Below, piece after piece: positions 10,908 to 22,170 of a stretch of DNA of 64,000 nucleotides. This DNA is from Epinephelus fuscoguttatus (lineage: Eukaryota > Chordata > Actinopteri > Perciformes > Serranidae), in NCBI RefSeq assembly GCF_011397635.1, contig NC_064775.1, positions 12,488,952 to 12,552,951 of the forward strand, read 5' to 3'. Under the pieces are notes generated by a model. That model saw only the letters and a program-made list of their open reading frames with translations, did no database searches and was not told where the DNA came from. The first letter of the stretch is position 1; each line of letters begins with the position of its first letter. A program made the translations under genes and the position numbers.

Positions 10908-12329
10908 ATTCTTTATGCAGTCTATGGTCTGTACCAAATAATTTCATTGCAATCCATTCAATGGTAGGTGAGATATTCTAGTCTTTGCCATGTTGCTAGC
11001 TAAAAATCTCAGACTAATCGATGCAGCTGCAGCCCAAACTTTGCAAAGTGTCTGAACTTGTTACACATTTCAGTGAGATTTTGTTGAAAGGACAGATTTG
11101 TTCATCCAATCGTGGAGCTCAAGTCTTTTCCCAAAGCCTAAGAAGAAGACGCATTACTTCACAAGGCTCCATCTGTGTTTAGATTTTGTTTCAGGGCCCC
11201 CCAGCTGAGAACTGATATCCTTGTTGTTACACATCATTTACTGCTGAATTGCAAAACTGTCCACGTTGTAGATAGGGAGATAACAGAAGAAGAGAGGGCA
11301 GCTTTAACAATAGTCTACCTGAACTGTACATCAGAAACACACACATGCACACACAGGTCTCTGGTACAATCCAACAGGTTCAGATGGTATCATGATGTCT
11401 TCACTGCCCTATTTTGGTCGGAGGAGCTGCCCACTATCAAATGAAGGACGAGTGAACGCGGAGGGCTTGGTGCAAATCAATAGGGATCAACCTCTTGGTA
11501 TTGCTGCCACCCGTCCCTCTGGCTCAAAAAAGAGCTCAGATCAATGCAGATGTGTGCGGATGACAAGGATCTAAAGAGTGAGGACGCTGTGGACGCTGTC
11601 CTCTTTTCCACTTGCACACAACACCGGCTAAGATTAGACATTCAATTGGACCTGGAGGGTGGGGGAGGAGATGGATTTGTGCACAGACTTGTCAGTGATT
11701 GTGTTTTGAAATTATTTTACACCACAGTAGTGGTAGTAACAGCAGAGAAAGAAGTAGCAGGGTTGTTAGTAGTAGCACTAAGAGTCATAGAGGGTCAAAG
11801 AGGGAGAAGTAATAATACAGTGGAAGTATTAGCAGGAGCAGATAGAGCTGTTCAGTTCCAGAGAGGTTGTGATTACTTGGCCAGGTGCAGAGAGTTCTGT
11901 CTTTCAAGTTCACAAATGGAAGAAATTACCAGGGAGGAGGAACAAGGGTGCAGACACCTGTGCAGCCCATTCATTACTCTTGTCAAACGATTGTCAGTGT
12001 GGTTTTGGGAAAAATTGTAGATATTTTTGAGTCATGCTGCGATCACGTCAGGTGGAAACTGGGATGTTTTCCAAAATAAAGAGCCTTCAAACTCATCATC
12101 TCTGGTGGGGAACCCCAACAAACTACATGTTCTGTGTGACCAACCCTCTAACAGGGCCCTCGGAGGAAAAATGAGCTGTGGGTCCATGTTGCATCCCAAT
12201 TGCCAGAATAAATAGTAAATAGTAGCAGATATGTTGAAACTTTATTTTTCTTTATATTACAACAACACTGTGGTTTACGTCTGGTTATGCTTATCCACAA
12301 AAACCACTTGACTTTTGGCTTAAGATGCC
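10908..12329. other. Intronic DNA without recognisable gene
   Basis: 10,925-10,985 carries a fragment (TGTACCAAATAATTTCATTG) resembling the 3' part of the 9.51-kb repeat family. A 158-codon plus frame at 11,544-12,020 is purine-rich with AGTAGT-type simple sequence and no recognisable domain; I do not treat it as a gene. Confidence 0.5.
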
Positions 12330-12790
12330 CAGTTCCGGTGTCACAGTCGCTGCTGAAAATGCTGCCTTCGTCTTGCTAAAACACAACCAGATTTGGTGGT
12401 ACGATTGCTGCTGAAAATGCCACTGCTGTCTCGCCAAGAACAACCACTTTTGGTGCCACAGTCACCACTGGAAATGCAGCTATGTCTTAGTAAAATACAC
12501 CCAGTCCTGGTGTCACAATCATCGCTAAAAATGCCACCTATGTCTGGATAAAAACAACGAGCTTTGGTGGCACAATTCCCTCTGGAAATGCTCCTGCTGT
12601 CTCGTCAAAAACAGCTTTTGGTGACACAATCGCCACTGGAAATGCAGCTATGTCTCACTAAATTACACCCAGTCCTGGTGTCACAATCAATGCTAAAACT
12701 GCCACTGTTGTCTTGCTAAAATAAACACTTTTGGTGTCACAGTTGCCACTGGAAATGCCACCTACGTCTGGCTAAAAACAACTAGCTTTT
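12330..12790 (+). repeat. Minisatellite, ~56-bp unit with a three-unit higher order
   Basis: About eight diverged units built on TTTTGGTGTCACAATCGCC, CACTGGAAATGCCACC and GTCTTGCTAAAAACAACC. The variant GGAAATGCAGCTATGTCT recurs at 12,470 and 12,638, exactly 168 bp (three units) apart, and is followed each time by the variant ACACCCAGTCCTGGTGTCAC. So units alternate in a three-step pattern. Confidence 0.85.
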
Positions 12791-13469
12791 AGGGCTGTCC
12801 CAAATACCATTTTTTAACATTCGGACCTTCGGCAGAATTTATAACGAATATTCGTTCACAGCAGGGGGGTGCGCTGGCGGCGGACTCCGGGTTTTTTTCG
12901 GACCTAATTGTATTGCGGAGTTTTGCACAGCGGCGACCGGATCTTTCCTCTCAAACCACAAGAAAATGTGATGGCACAACAGTCTGCTTCAGTACATTAT
13001 TCTATGCTTTCTTTTGATTTTCACATTAGCTAGTCACCCTGTTTAATTTGTCTTCTGATTAAATCGGAACCGTTGAAACAAGTTGTAGGAAGCCTCTGCA
13101 AGTAATTGGTTGCTGGCAGACACTCTGTGCTGTAGTCAAAACTTCATCACTTCAGAAACATATCTATAATATTAAATATTCATGACTACATTGGTCGCAA
13201 CAGCAAAGTTAATAAAGCATCTTTAGGTATAATTCATTTGTAGCTTAAGAGTCAAAAACAGGCGAGGTTATGTGTCATCAGATCTGATTGACAGTGACCA
13301 AACAACACACATTACTAAATCCTGACTAGTGCATGGACATATGTGACGTATGTGACATCACCTTGTCCATGCCCACTTCAAACCAGTGAAAAGAGCACAA
13401 AGAGAGAAGTTTTCTGGGCCTTCGAATGTGAATGTTTTCTAGTTTTCTTAATATTTTATAAAACGCAAT
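12791..13469. other. Intronic DNA with a transposon-like fragment at its start
   Basis: The first ~80 bp (GGGCTGTCCCAAATACCAT ... AACGAATATTCG) resemble ends of non-autonomous teleost DNA transposons, but I could not find the matching other end. The rest shows nothing recognisable. Confidence 0.35.
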
Positions 13470-13735
13470 TACATTTTGGTTTTGGACTGTTGGTCAGCCA
13501 ACACAAGCGATCTGAAAACATTACCTGGAGCTTTAGGAAACTGCAATGGAAGGTTGTCACTATTTTCTGCAACCATAGCACATTGAATATGTTTGTGTTT
13601 TGGACTTTTGGTCTGACAAAACAAGACATTTGAATGAATCCCAATGAGCAGTGGGAAACTGTGATTAGTAAATGATAGAGAAAATCATCTGTATATTTAT
13701 TAATACCGAAAATAATCATTAGTTGCAAGTCCTAA
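13470..13735 (+). repeat. Dispersed repeat ending AAAATAATCATTAGTTGCAAG
   Basis: Contains TTTTGGACTGTTGGTC and TTTTGGACTTTTGGTCTGAC and ends in AAATAATCATTAGTTGCAAG. The same end-words (AATAATTGTTAGTTGCAGC; ATAACATTTAGTTGTAGC) occur at 26.81-26.91 and 34.67-34.82 kb, so this is a dispersed family. Non-coding. Confidence 0.6.
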
Positions 13736-15229
13736 TAACAACAAACACCAGGATTGTTTTGCTTGTCCCCCCTCGCCACTTGAGCTCTTAGAAGTGGGGA
13801 GAAGACAACCTTCATAGTTCCTAATTATTATGAATGTATCAGCAGTATACCACAGTGTGCCCAAAAATCAGTTAATTAAAAAAAGGCTTTTGAGTTAACC
13901 TGTAGTGCACCCCTGCATTGAAAATTATACACCTGTGTGCTTAAATGGGCCATGTGAATAGGTGACAATAACAGCTTTGCTATTATACTGCAGATTTTTT
14001 GGCACAACAGGTAGGAAACCCCACATTAAATGATGTGAATGGAGCGCAGAGACCCCGGGCCTTTGTTGGCTAACACTTGTTGTACTGCCAGCATGTTTTT
14101 TGAGAAGCCAGGTTTGTTTTTTATTGTTGCCTGTGAAACTAGCGAGTCTGACATTTTGGTTCACACTCGGGATAAGGTGGAGAAAAAAATGCCGCTTTCA
14201 AGTCGGCATTAGTGCGTCAGCCCAGGTTTAAATGTTTGGAGCCCGGCCCCGCTGTCAAGATGAATGGTGGGTTTTTCACAGAGTCAGATGATGGAGAATC
14301 CCATTGTGAGGAACAGCACACCGGCCATGTCCACTGTGTGATGTTTCACCTCAGGCTAGAAGGATCAAAGCACCACCCGCGGACCACAGGAGTTCCTCCT
14401 GCACAACACGCTTCCTTCCATGTCAAATATCATCAGTTGAAATGTCAGAGATCTTCCTCTGGCTTTGGGTAACCATACACTATATACATACCTACCTATC
14501 CCCTTACATGTTGAAATGAGAAGATGAGGCAGGTATGTATTTGGTTAATGTTTTCACACTTGCCAGCTCACGCACACACGCTATAATCTTGCCATATTTA
14601 CCGCAAGCTTTCTCCAAGGCAAGTAGCCATTAAGTCTACAAGAGCTTAACATTACAGCTTGAGTCACACCGCTCTTTCTGTAACGCTGCCGACCACACGT
14701 TTAAGACTCGAACAAACCTTTAATCAAGAAGGTGACAGAGAAGAGTCATTGTTATGTAGGGTCAGTGGCTAAATGACTGTTTTCTCTCTGAGTGCCACGA
14801 GGTGAGCTTGGAGAGTGGGGAAATGGTAGCTTAAGACTGGCAGAGGATAAAACATGAAATATGTGTGGAGTGAAAGGAAGGCTTCAGTGGGAGCGTTCCT
14901 CAATGGCTGACACATGCTGGAAAGGCTGGCATACCTTGGCATTCACTGACACTCATCGCTATTGCCTTTCTTTCCCTGTGTAGCATGACTGCACATTCTA
15001 AAGCTGACGACCAACAGACCTTGAGGTAATAAAACAGAACAAAATAGCATAGCAGTAAAGATGCTGGGAGGCAGACGGTGTTTTCAGGCATCTGAGATGC
15101 GATACGAAGCTCCCACCAATGATGCTTTATCAGAACTGGCTGCGACTAATGATTCTTTTCATTATCTATTGTCGGTTAATGTGATCGTTTAGTCTATGCA
15201 ATGTTAAAAAATGGTGAAAAAGGGCCCAT
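13736..15229. other. Intronic DNA without recognisable gene
   Basis: No recognisable protein frame. A short piece at about 15.13-15.21 kb (ATTATCTATTGTCGGTTAAT) looks like a diverged fragment of the 13.47-kb repeat family. Confidence 0.5.
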
Positions 15230-15530
15230 TTTCATAGGCAGCTTATGAGACAGTTGGCCCCTGGGCACAGAAACACAAAGGGCCCTAAACCCTCTCCGAC
15301 ACAGGGGTAAGACACACAGACTTTGAGGTGGCTTTGCATCATGTTTTTGTGGTTTTGTGTCTCTTTGCAGCTCCTTTGCACCTCTCTGTGATCTTCTTGT
15401 GTCTCTTTGTGGTCATTTTGAGCCTCTTCCTGGTGGCTACGTGTTAATTTGAGTAATATTTTGCAAGTGAAGGCCAGGGGGACCCCTTGACTATTTGGGC
15501 CCCTGAGCCTGTTTCAGAGCCCAAGTGTCT
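15230..15530 (+). repeat. Dispersed repeat with internal TTGTGTCTCTTTGTGGT words
   Basis: Flanked by GGGCCC-containing ends (near 15.22 and 15.50 kb) with short internal repeats such as TTGTGTCTCTTTGTGGTCA. A related T/G-rich tract occurs at 37.20-37.32 kb. Non-coding. Confidence 0.45.
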
Positions 15531-16439
15531 TCTGATGTCTTGTCTTGTTTGACCAAAAGTCCAAAAGATATTCAGTTTACAAAGATTTAATGGAGCAGAG
15601 AATGCTTGGTATTGTTTTTTACTATTCTTGCTTGAAAAATGACTTCAAAGATCAATTATCAAAACCGATAGTTTTTCTGTCTCAGAGGCAGGATCATTTC
15701 AAACATATAGCTAACTAGAAGAGTACGGCTTTAGAGTGTGATCATAGGTGTAGATTTCTGGGGATACGCAGGGAACACATCTCCATCGATAATTAGAATG
15801 TGTATTTTTCCCTGCCAAGAAACACATGAAAGTAGAAGAGCACTTGTGGTGAATGTGGTGATTTTTTTGTGCACAAATCAGTGCATAAAAATTCACCATA
15901 ACTGTTGCAGGTTATAACTGTTGTTGTTGTTTGACGCTCAAAATTTTCTGGCGGAGGACTCCCCCACCCCCAAATGCTGAAATGAAACCTACGCCCTTGA
16001 CTGTGATCACAAAAGTCATTCAGTATAAAACTGTAAAACCTGATTTTATGAACAGTAAATGAAAATGCAGCAGCTCCTTTGTTCAACAAACACAACAAGT
16101 GTGTGAATGTTTAATGTGAGGTCTTCCTTCCTATCTTTCCTAAAAAGGCTGTGTTGTCTTTGCCAGGATTAAGACATCCAGCAGCTAAGACGATATAGAA
16201 GAAGGTGAATCACTGTTTGATGAATACAGCACACACAAAAGGGGTTCAGTTATTCTTTTGTGTTGTTTTTATGTCTCTAGATTTAAGCTAGCCTTGCACA
16301 CTAGGCCCAGCTCACATGCATGTGGCTCTAGCATGCACCTGGGTTTGTATAAGCAGGCAGATGGCCTTGTTAAACGCCTATGCGTGTGTCTCTGCTACTG
16401 GTTGGGTGAATGGAGGCCATCTGGGATTGGCCAGGGCTT
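15531..16439. other. Intronic DNA without recognisable gene
   Basis: AT-rich; no frame, RNA gene or repeat recognised with confidence. Confidence 0.5.
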
Positions 16440-17000
16440 CTGTGAATGGAGCCGGGGAGCGCCATTCAGCACCGCGGACAGCTCCGCGCCACCGTGGAGC
16501 TGTCCGCGGTGCTGAATGCAGCCCTGATGGCACCGCGTGCTCACAGCGGCCGTTTCCCGGACACCCATTACAACCCACTCTGACCCACCTGCGTGCGCTA
16601 CGAGCTGGTAAACAGTGCATGGCAATCAAACAGCGAGCCCGGGCCTAGCCGACACGAGGCCTGCAGCGCGGGGCCTGGTAATGAGCAAACACAAGTCGAA
16701 GCGAAGAAAGCCTTCCGCCACATTAGGCAGGGAAACCACCTCTTGACTTTAATGAAACGCTCTCGATATGGAGTGGGCGGCCATGATGAACACCTGGCGG
16801 ACTGCGACAACACACACAGGACACACAGGCTCCAGGAGTTGTTTGCATATGCCAACAGCCTTCCTTCCTGCTCATTAGATTGTTGTAAACGCCAGGCTGT
16901 AAACGCTCGAGCACCAGAGCAGCTCTAACAAGCCCATATCTAGGTTATCGATGGCTGATCAGGCGGATTATGGGCTGCAATGTCAAAGAACAGCGCGTGG
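16440..17000. promoter_or_regulatory. GC-rich, possibly conserved non-coding block beside NALF1 exon 1
   Basis: Base composition rises sharply, with several CpG sites and few repeats. It includes a POU/octamer-like TTTGCATATGCC near 16,843 and ends about 280 bp from the exon 1 donor. Several overlapping frames are open on both strands, which fits GC-rich DNA more than coding. Position at the start of a neuronal gene's first intron is typical for an enhancer, but that is inference. Confidence 0.35.
16463..16518. repeat. Perfect 23-bp GC-rich inverted repeat with 10-nt loop
   Basis: The left arm CATTCAGCACCGCGGACAGC + TCC (16,463-16,485) is matched exactly by its reverse complement at 16,496-16,518; the spacer is GCGCCACCGT. 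The arms contain the SacII-type palindrome CCGCGG. In RNA either strand would form a very stable hairpin. Confidence 0.97.
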
Positions 17001-17284
17001 ACTAAAAGGGGAAATGTGTAAAACAGTGTGGATGCTGAAAAACACGAGCAGGGCCTCCATCTGCACATTAGCATGGGGCCTAAACACAATGAGGAGATGA
17101 ATGAACATGAGGCCCGGAGCCGGGAGTCTCCTTGAATCTGTCATCCGTCTCCATGGCGACAGGAGGAGGAGGAGGACCAAAACTGGCATCTATCCGGGCC
17201 CAAATCAACAGATGGCCACCACATCAACCCCCCCTCCCTCCCTCCAAACACCCCCCACCCGCCCCCTTCCCTCTTGCAGCCTAC

Positions 17285-17965
17285 CTTGCACTGCTCCATG
17301 CACGTCCTCACTGAATATTCCCCCGGCTCATATTTCTGAGTCAGGAGCTCAAAGTCCTCGTATTTCTCCTGGGCGTGCTGGTCGTAGCGCTGGTACGCCT
17401 GGACGCACAGGCTGCATCTGCTCGTGTCGCCATCGCCGAGCACGTCGAGGCTGCAGTTCAAATTGTCCGGACTTGTCGAGCCGTAAAACAAATCCAGCAG
17501 AGAGTAGGAGTTACAAAAGGAAAGGTACAAATCGCTCATATTTACAGCCCGCGTCCCCTCTCTGTCGGAAAGGCCCTCGCACAAATCGTCGGCATCTGCG
17601 AAAGTAAAGCAGTATTTAGATAAACTATCCTGGTGGTAAGTTTCAAGCGGACACAAAGTAGAGTTTCCTATAAAAATATCATCTGTGTTTCCTCTGAGGC
17701 TGCTGTGTGCTGAGTGGGTCTGGGGTGAGAGGAGGTGGGAGGATGCGAACTTGACCGGGGTCCGGGCCAGTGTGGCCTCGGCGCAGAACCACAGGTGATC
17801 AGAGAGGAGGATGGTTAAGAACAAGAGGGATGCCAAGGACAGTCGCCATCTCTGCGCCCTCTCTGAGTCGGTGAATGGCTTTTGGTTGTCGCGGGGGGGC
17901 TCTAGCCAGATTTGGAAGCCGTCGTCATCTTCTTGCTGCCAACACGTCCCAGCACCCCTGGTCAT
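17285..17965 (-). CDS. NALF1: NALCN channel auxiliary factor 1, exon 1 (partial gene)
   Basis: 227 codons in phase 0 from ATG at 17,965 to the donor AAG|GTAGGC at 17,285. An open frame continues upstream to a GTG, but MTRGAG matches the start of vertebrate FAM155A. Key matches to the family are SERAQRWRLSLASLLFLTIL and LLSDHLWFCAEA (residues 35-64, one hydrophobic segment acting as signal anchor), then a Cys-rich luminal part with DLYLSFCNSY and QEKYEDFE. Three N-glycosylation sequons are visible (NST, NMS, NCS). NALF1 is a subunit of the NALCN sodium-leak channel with UNC79 and UNC80, needed for its export from the ER and surface activity, chiefly in neurons. Mammalian proteins carry a Gln/Arg-rich low-complexity stretch after the hydrophobic segment; it is absent here. 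The remaining exons are not in view. NALF2 is the alternative, but the N-terminus favours NALF1. Confidence 0.93.
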
Positions 17966-18520
17966 ATTTTGGGAACCGGCCGACTCCACCGTGGGGGCTC
18001 CTCTGCCGCAACAGTCATTGACGTGGGGTCCGCTTCGCGTTTTCTTCCCCTCAAATGTCAGGTGGTGGGTTGTCCCGGCTTGCCTTTGCGTTCAGCGGTA
18101 ATTCCCATTAAAATGAGCGTGGGCCGGATGGGAAATTAGACGCTGGCGACCACGGGCCGCATCCTCCATGGCTGACCGGTGAAGTCGCTGTCCTCCCGCC
18201 CGCCCTGAGCTCCGCGCCGCGCCGCTCCGCTCCTCTGCGTAGCCTCGACTCCGTTTTTAGAAACACTCACCGACGCGTTTACGTTTTCCCTGGCCTCGGT
18301 CGTGCAGGGACAAGGGCGCTATCCTCTTCCAACATGGCGAAGCTGTCTGTCTTTGTGTCGGCGGATGGGCCTACAGCCTGTAACAGACCTCTTTTCTTTT
18401 TCAAGCCCTCACCGTCTTCATCTCGCTGCCGTTGTCAAGTTGCCGCCATGTTCGCCAAGAGACGGTGTGTGTTTGCAGGAATCTGCGTCAAGGCAGCGGC
18501 AACAACCACGAGCATTTCCG
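17966..18520 (-). promoter_or_regulatory. NALF1: NALF1 5' UTR and CpG-rich promoter
   Basis: GC- and CpG-rich DNA directly upstream of the NALF1 start. It contains two ATGGCG/GCCGCCATG motifs near 18,333 and 18,446 that fit YY1 sites, and an ETS-like TTCCGGT near 18,519. No TATA box was seen. The start site is probably within 18.2-18.5 kb. Short plus-strand frames here (for example from ATG 18,334) are probably by-products of composition. Confidence 0.6.
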
Positions 18521-21500
18521 GTTGTAGCCTTCAAAATAAAGATCGCAGTCTGACGTGTTTTGTTTTTGTGCCATTCTGTGTGATTTGAAAATTGATGTTT
18601 CCTGTGTCCTGTTTTCATTAATATTAGCAGCAAGGGCGTATAGGTTTGTTTCAACAATATTTGCACAACATATCAGACTGTATATAATACTTACTCTTTT
18701 TTTTTTAATTTATTCTTATTTATTCGAGTTTAGTCAGTGTGTATTTCAGTGGTGTCAGAGCAACTCGCAAAGTAAGAATTTCATTACCTGTAACCACATT
18801 TATGTTTGCTGTGTACATGATAAGAAAGCTCTTAAATCTTGAATAGCTATGAGCTTTTCCTGCATCAGTTTATGGTGTAAATGCTTTTAATTTTGTCAAA
18901 AGTAAAGTCATCTGCTACTTTAATGTTTTTTGGGGGGTAAAAAGCACATGTTCTGAATATTGAGTTTGCCCCCTGTGTCCTTCCTGAAGTCTGCACATGC
19001 CAGTCATATTGTTTCAGTTGAAGCAAAACAATCCAGCATTTTCACAGGGAAAAAGTTCAAGCTAGAGAAGTCAGAGCAAATAAACATAATTATATTTTTG
19101 CTATCTCCTGAGCCCAGGTTAGGAGCCACTGATATACCAAAGTCCAACTTTCTCATTTGCTCAAAATGCATTTTAATTGTTTTGTTATAATGTTAAAGCT
19201 TTTAAAGCAAATATATGCTGACTTAAAACCTACTGGTGTTTTTACAAATGTGCACTATTTGGCTCAGTATATCACTAAATAATGTTAACTGCGTTTTGTA
19301 ACACAGCAAAATTATATTCCATAAATAGTGTGTACAAATAACTGCATGCATAGTTTGAGATACATATTGTATTTTACTTTGAAGGTCAAATCGCCTTACA
19401 TCCGGTATTATTCTACCTAATTTTGCTACCTTAACAAACGTCTCCATCTCTGACGTTATGCGCGCGCATGCAGTCACCGCATCCCTCGGCGCTGAGGTGC
19501 GTCAAGTCAGAAAGAGCCCGCAAAAATGTCACCAGAAATGTTTTAATTATGACTTCAGAATGAAAGCCTGTGATTTCAGTCTCCAGAATACACACTGTCT
19601 CAGCTGTTTGGGTGTATATTAGAAAAATTAAGATTAAACAACACTTGCAAGTAAAAGCATGCAGGTGCGCAGAGGATGTGAAACAATAACGTGCTGACTG
19701 GAGGAGGAGAGTTTGTGATGACTGTTTTATTTTGAAATTTCCACCAGCAGACATTTCTATTCTCTATATTGCGGTGGTCTTGACACTGTGCCAGTCAGAC
19801 AGGTTGGTACTCACCTGGTTTCAGCCTCAGGCAAGATGCTCTTATCAAAAGACAGGAGCCTGTTTCCTCTTTAAAGGACAATACCGACGCTTTTCCATGT
19901 TTCAATCCGTTAAAATGAAGTGCACTTTATAAAACAACCACCACATATCAAAAGCACAGGCTACTGTAGTGATTTAGATCTCAGAGTGTGTTTGCTCTCA
20001 TTTATTTCTTTATATATTTGGAAAAATCTACCTGCCAAGACTTTTTTTTCCTCCTAAAGTTGTGTTATTGTTGCATGGTGATGCAGAGCAGATGTTTAAA
20101 TCAATGAGCGCTTACAACTCCATTATCACTCTGAGACAACTCTAACAATAATTAAAGCACACATGGTGTTTATTCAAGCCAGTCTCTGCCAGTGAAGTGG
20201 TGCAGTGGTTGCAAATCAGATAACAGGCTAGGAACCAAAGATGTTAGTATTGGTTAATTTTGTTATCAATAGCTTGACACCCATTAATCAGTAATTAACC
20301 AATTAATTTTAAGAAAAAAGGAGGTCTTTTCCTTTAATCCAGCTCTCCATTGATCCAGTAATTTTTTGTTGTTGGCTGTGCTAACAGACAGCCGGCTAGC
20401 TGGTTTACATGAGGACACATAATGGCTACTTCCTACCCTCCTGTCTCCACTGGTTAGCTAATATTAGCCTTGGCTGCTGGTCTGGTGGGAGCTAGCTAGT
20501 GGCGGCACTCCTTCTGCAGTTACTACTGGTTTGCTGCAGAAACATTGTGGCCAACCTTTGGTCTCCCGCCAGGTAGTTCTGATGTGAAAGTGTCTACATT
20601 TCGAGCTGCAAAACCCCTTTAGCACTGTTAGCTATGTTAGCACTACTAGCCGTGCTGACGCTGCTAACACTGCTAACAGAGCTCACAGTAGTTAACAATG
20701 CTAAATAGAGACAACGGCTCATTGAACAACTTACTCACTGCTGTTCTGCGCTCAATGCCGCTCAAAAATATTCTCGACCATTAACCCAACAGTGGTTAAG
20801 TGTTAATATCCCTGAAAGGAACCAGACAAAACACACTGTAGTTATGCCACAAAAAGCTGTGTGTGGTTTTTCAGATTTTCCTCCAGATGATTTTACCTCT
20901 AAGACCTGGAATACAGATATTTGTTTTACTGCCCAGAGTCAGGAAATTCAGAGCTAGATGAGCCACAGTTGGGTGAGGATGTGTTGAGGACGAGTGATTT
21001 GTCCATCTGACATTTCAACAACAACCAGTTTACGCAAAAGTGGATGTTGGACAAATACAAACAAATATTAATGAACTTTGTGAGCAGTTATTGGTGAGGC
21101 TTAAGATGGAGCTCGATTCTCTGTTGTTTTGATTGAATTTCTTCCTAGAGGATGGGCCGTGCTAATTGCTGCAGACAAACCTCCCCTGCAGCCATGAGCC
21201 GCCTGTGTTTAGTCTCATTTATTTCAGCTAAGTGCATACAGCCGCTGGTTGTCTCAGGGCTGCTTCCACACCATTTGTTTCTGCTTGTGTCCAGCGTGCT
21301 CTGCTGGTACCATCTCTCCAGTCGCTACAGCCGGCTTAATTAGAGCATTTATCCCATTAGGACATGGTATTTCTGCAATGCTAGCTTTCAGTGGCTGTTT
21401 GCTGTTTCCATCTCCTGATCTTTAGGACTGATAATCTGCTCCAAGACAAACAGTTGTGCTGCAGCGACACAATGCATCCTACACGCAAAGCCACGCTGAA

Positions 21501-22170
21501 ATAAGCACTAGTTGAGTACCTCTAATTAAGGCCTGTCAATCAAACACTCACTCGCATCACCTGGAAATAGTCCAGAGTGGGCGATGGGTTACAGAGTGCT
21601 AACTGAGGCACAGTATTGATTTGTTTCGGGTAATGAAGATCATTTTGTTCTCTTCGACAAAAGCTGTACAACTCTTACATAAGCCAAAGCCAAGAATGTC
21701 TCAAAGGTAAAATTTTAATTAATTTCTTTAACAAAATTACAAAACCTACAGGGAACACTACAACATGTCGACAAGAGCCATTATTCACAGTATATGATTG
21801 AGAACAGGTACCTCATCACTTTTACTTTGGAAATGTATTCATGCGGCATTTACGCACAACAATGCCCAGGGCACCACAGGCAGCTACCTGCACCCTAGAG
21901 GCGACGATAATGAAGGTTATAACATATCAATGAGTCCCAAGGCGCATTGGTGACATTTTTTAAGACAGGAAAACATGGCCACATCTTTGCTGGAGGGCCT
22001 TGAGCTGAACCGGTTTTAACATACCCCTGTGGTGTCCCTCGGTCTCTCTCTGCCAGCTGAGTGCACGCCAAAGAGCTGAGGCAAAGGCCATCCCTCCACA
22101 CAGACGCTCGTTTTAACTTAATCGCCAGTTTTTTTAAAACAAGACTCCAGTCAGAGCAGTTCAGTACTTT
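18521..22170. other. Intergenic DNA between NALF1 and LIG4
   Basis: AT-rich with no recognisable protein. A run of GCTAAC/GTTAGC-type words at 20.62-20.71 kb looks like a decayed repeat. The two flanking genes are in tandem on the minus strand, so the upstream regulatory DNA of NALF1 shares this space with the downstream end of LIG4. Confidence 0.55.

Larger units (their letters stand above)
1..17284 (-). other. NALF1: NALF1 (FAM155A) intron 1, partial
   Basis: The minus-strand donor AAG|GTAGGC at 17,285/17,284 closes NALF1 exon 1, so everything to the left belongs to intron 1 unless another gene is nested here. I looked for the next exon (which in the human protein opens with a conserved IVYKAW segment and a Cys-rich stretch) and found no such reading frame. 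The mammalian gene has introns of hundreds of kilobases, so exons 2 and 3 probably lie beyond the left edge. The interval is AT-rich and contains mostly dispersed repeats, listed separately. Confidence 0.7.

Noticed and set aside
11544..12020. 158-codon plus-strand open frame
   Set aside because: No recognisable domain, AGT-rich simple sequence inside, no splice or promoter context. A few frames of this size are expected by chance in 64 kb over six frames.
12330..12790. CRISPR-like array
   Set aside because: Repeats are contiguous, diverged and without unique spacers; this is a eukaryotic minisatellite.
17101..17607. 168-codon plus-strand frame
   Set aside because: It is antisense to NALF1 exon 1 and follows from the GC-rich coding sequence on the other strand.
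18334..18588. Plus-strand frame starting MAKLSVFVSADG in the NALF1 promoter
   Set aside because: The ATGGCG start coincides with a YY1-type promoter motif and the frame shows no domain; more likely promoter composition than a divergent gene, though RNA data could overturn this.
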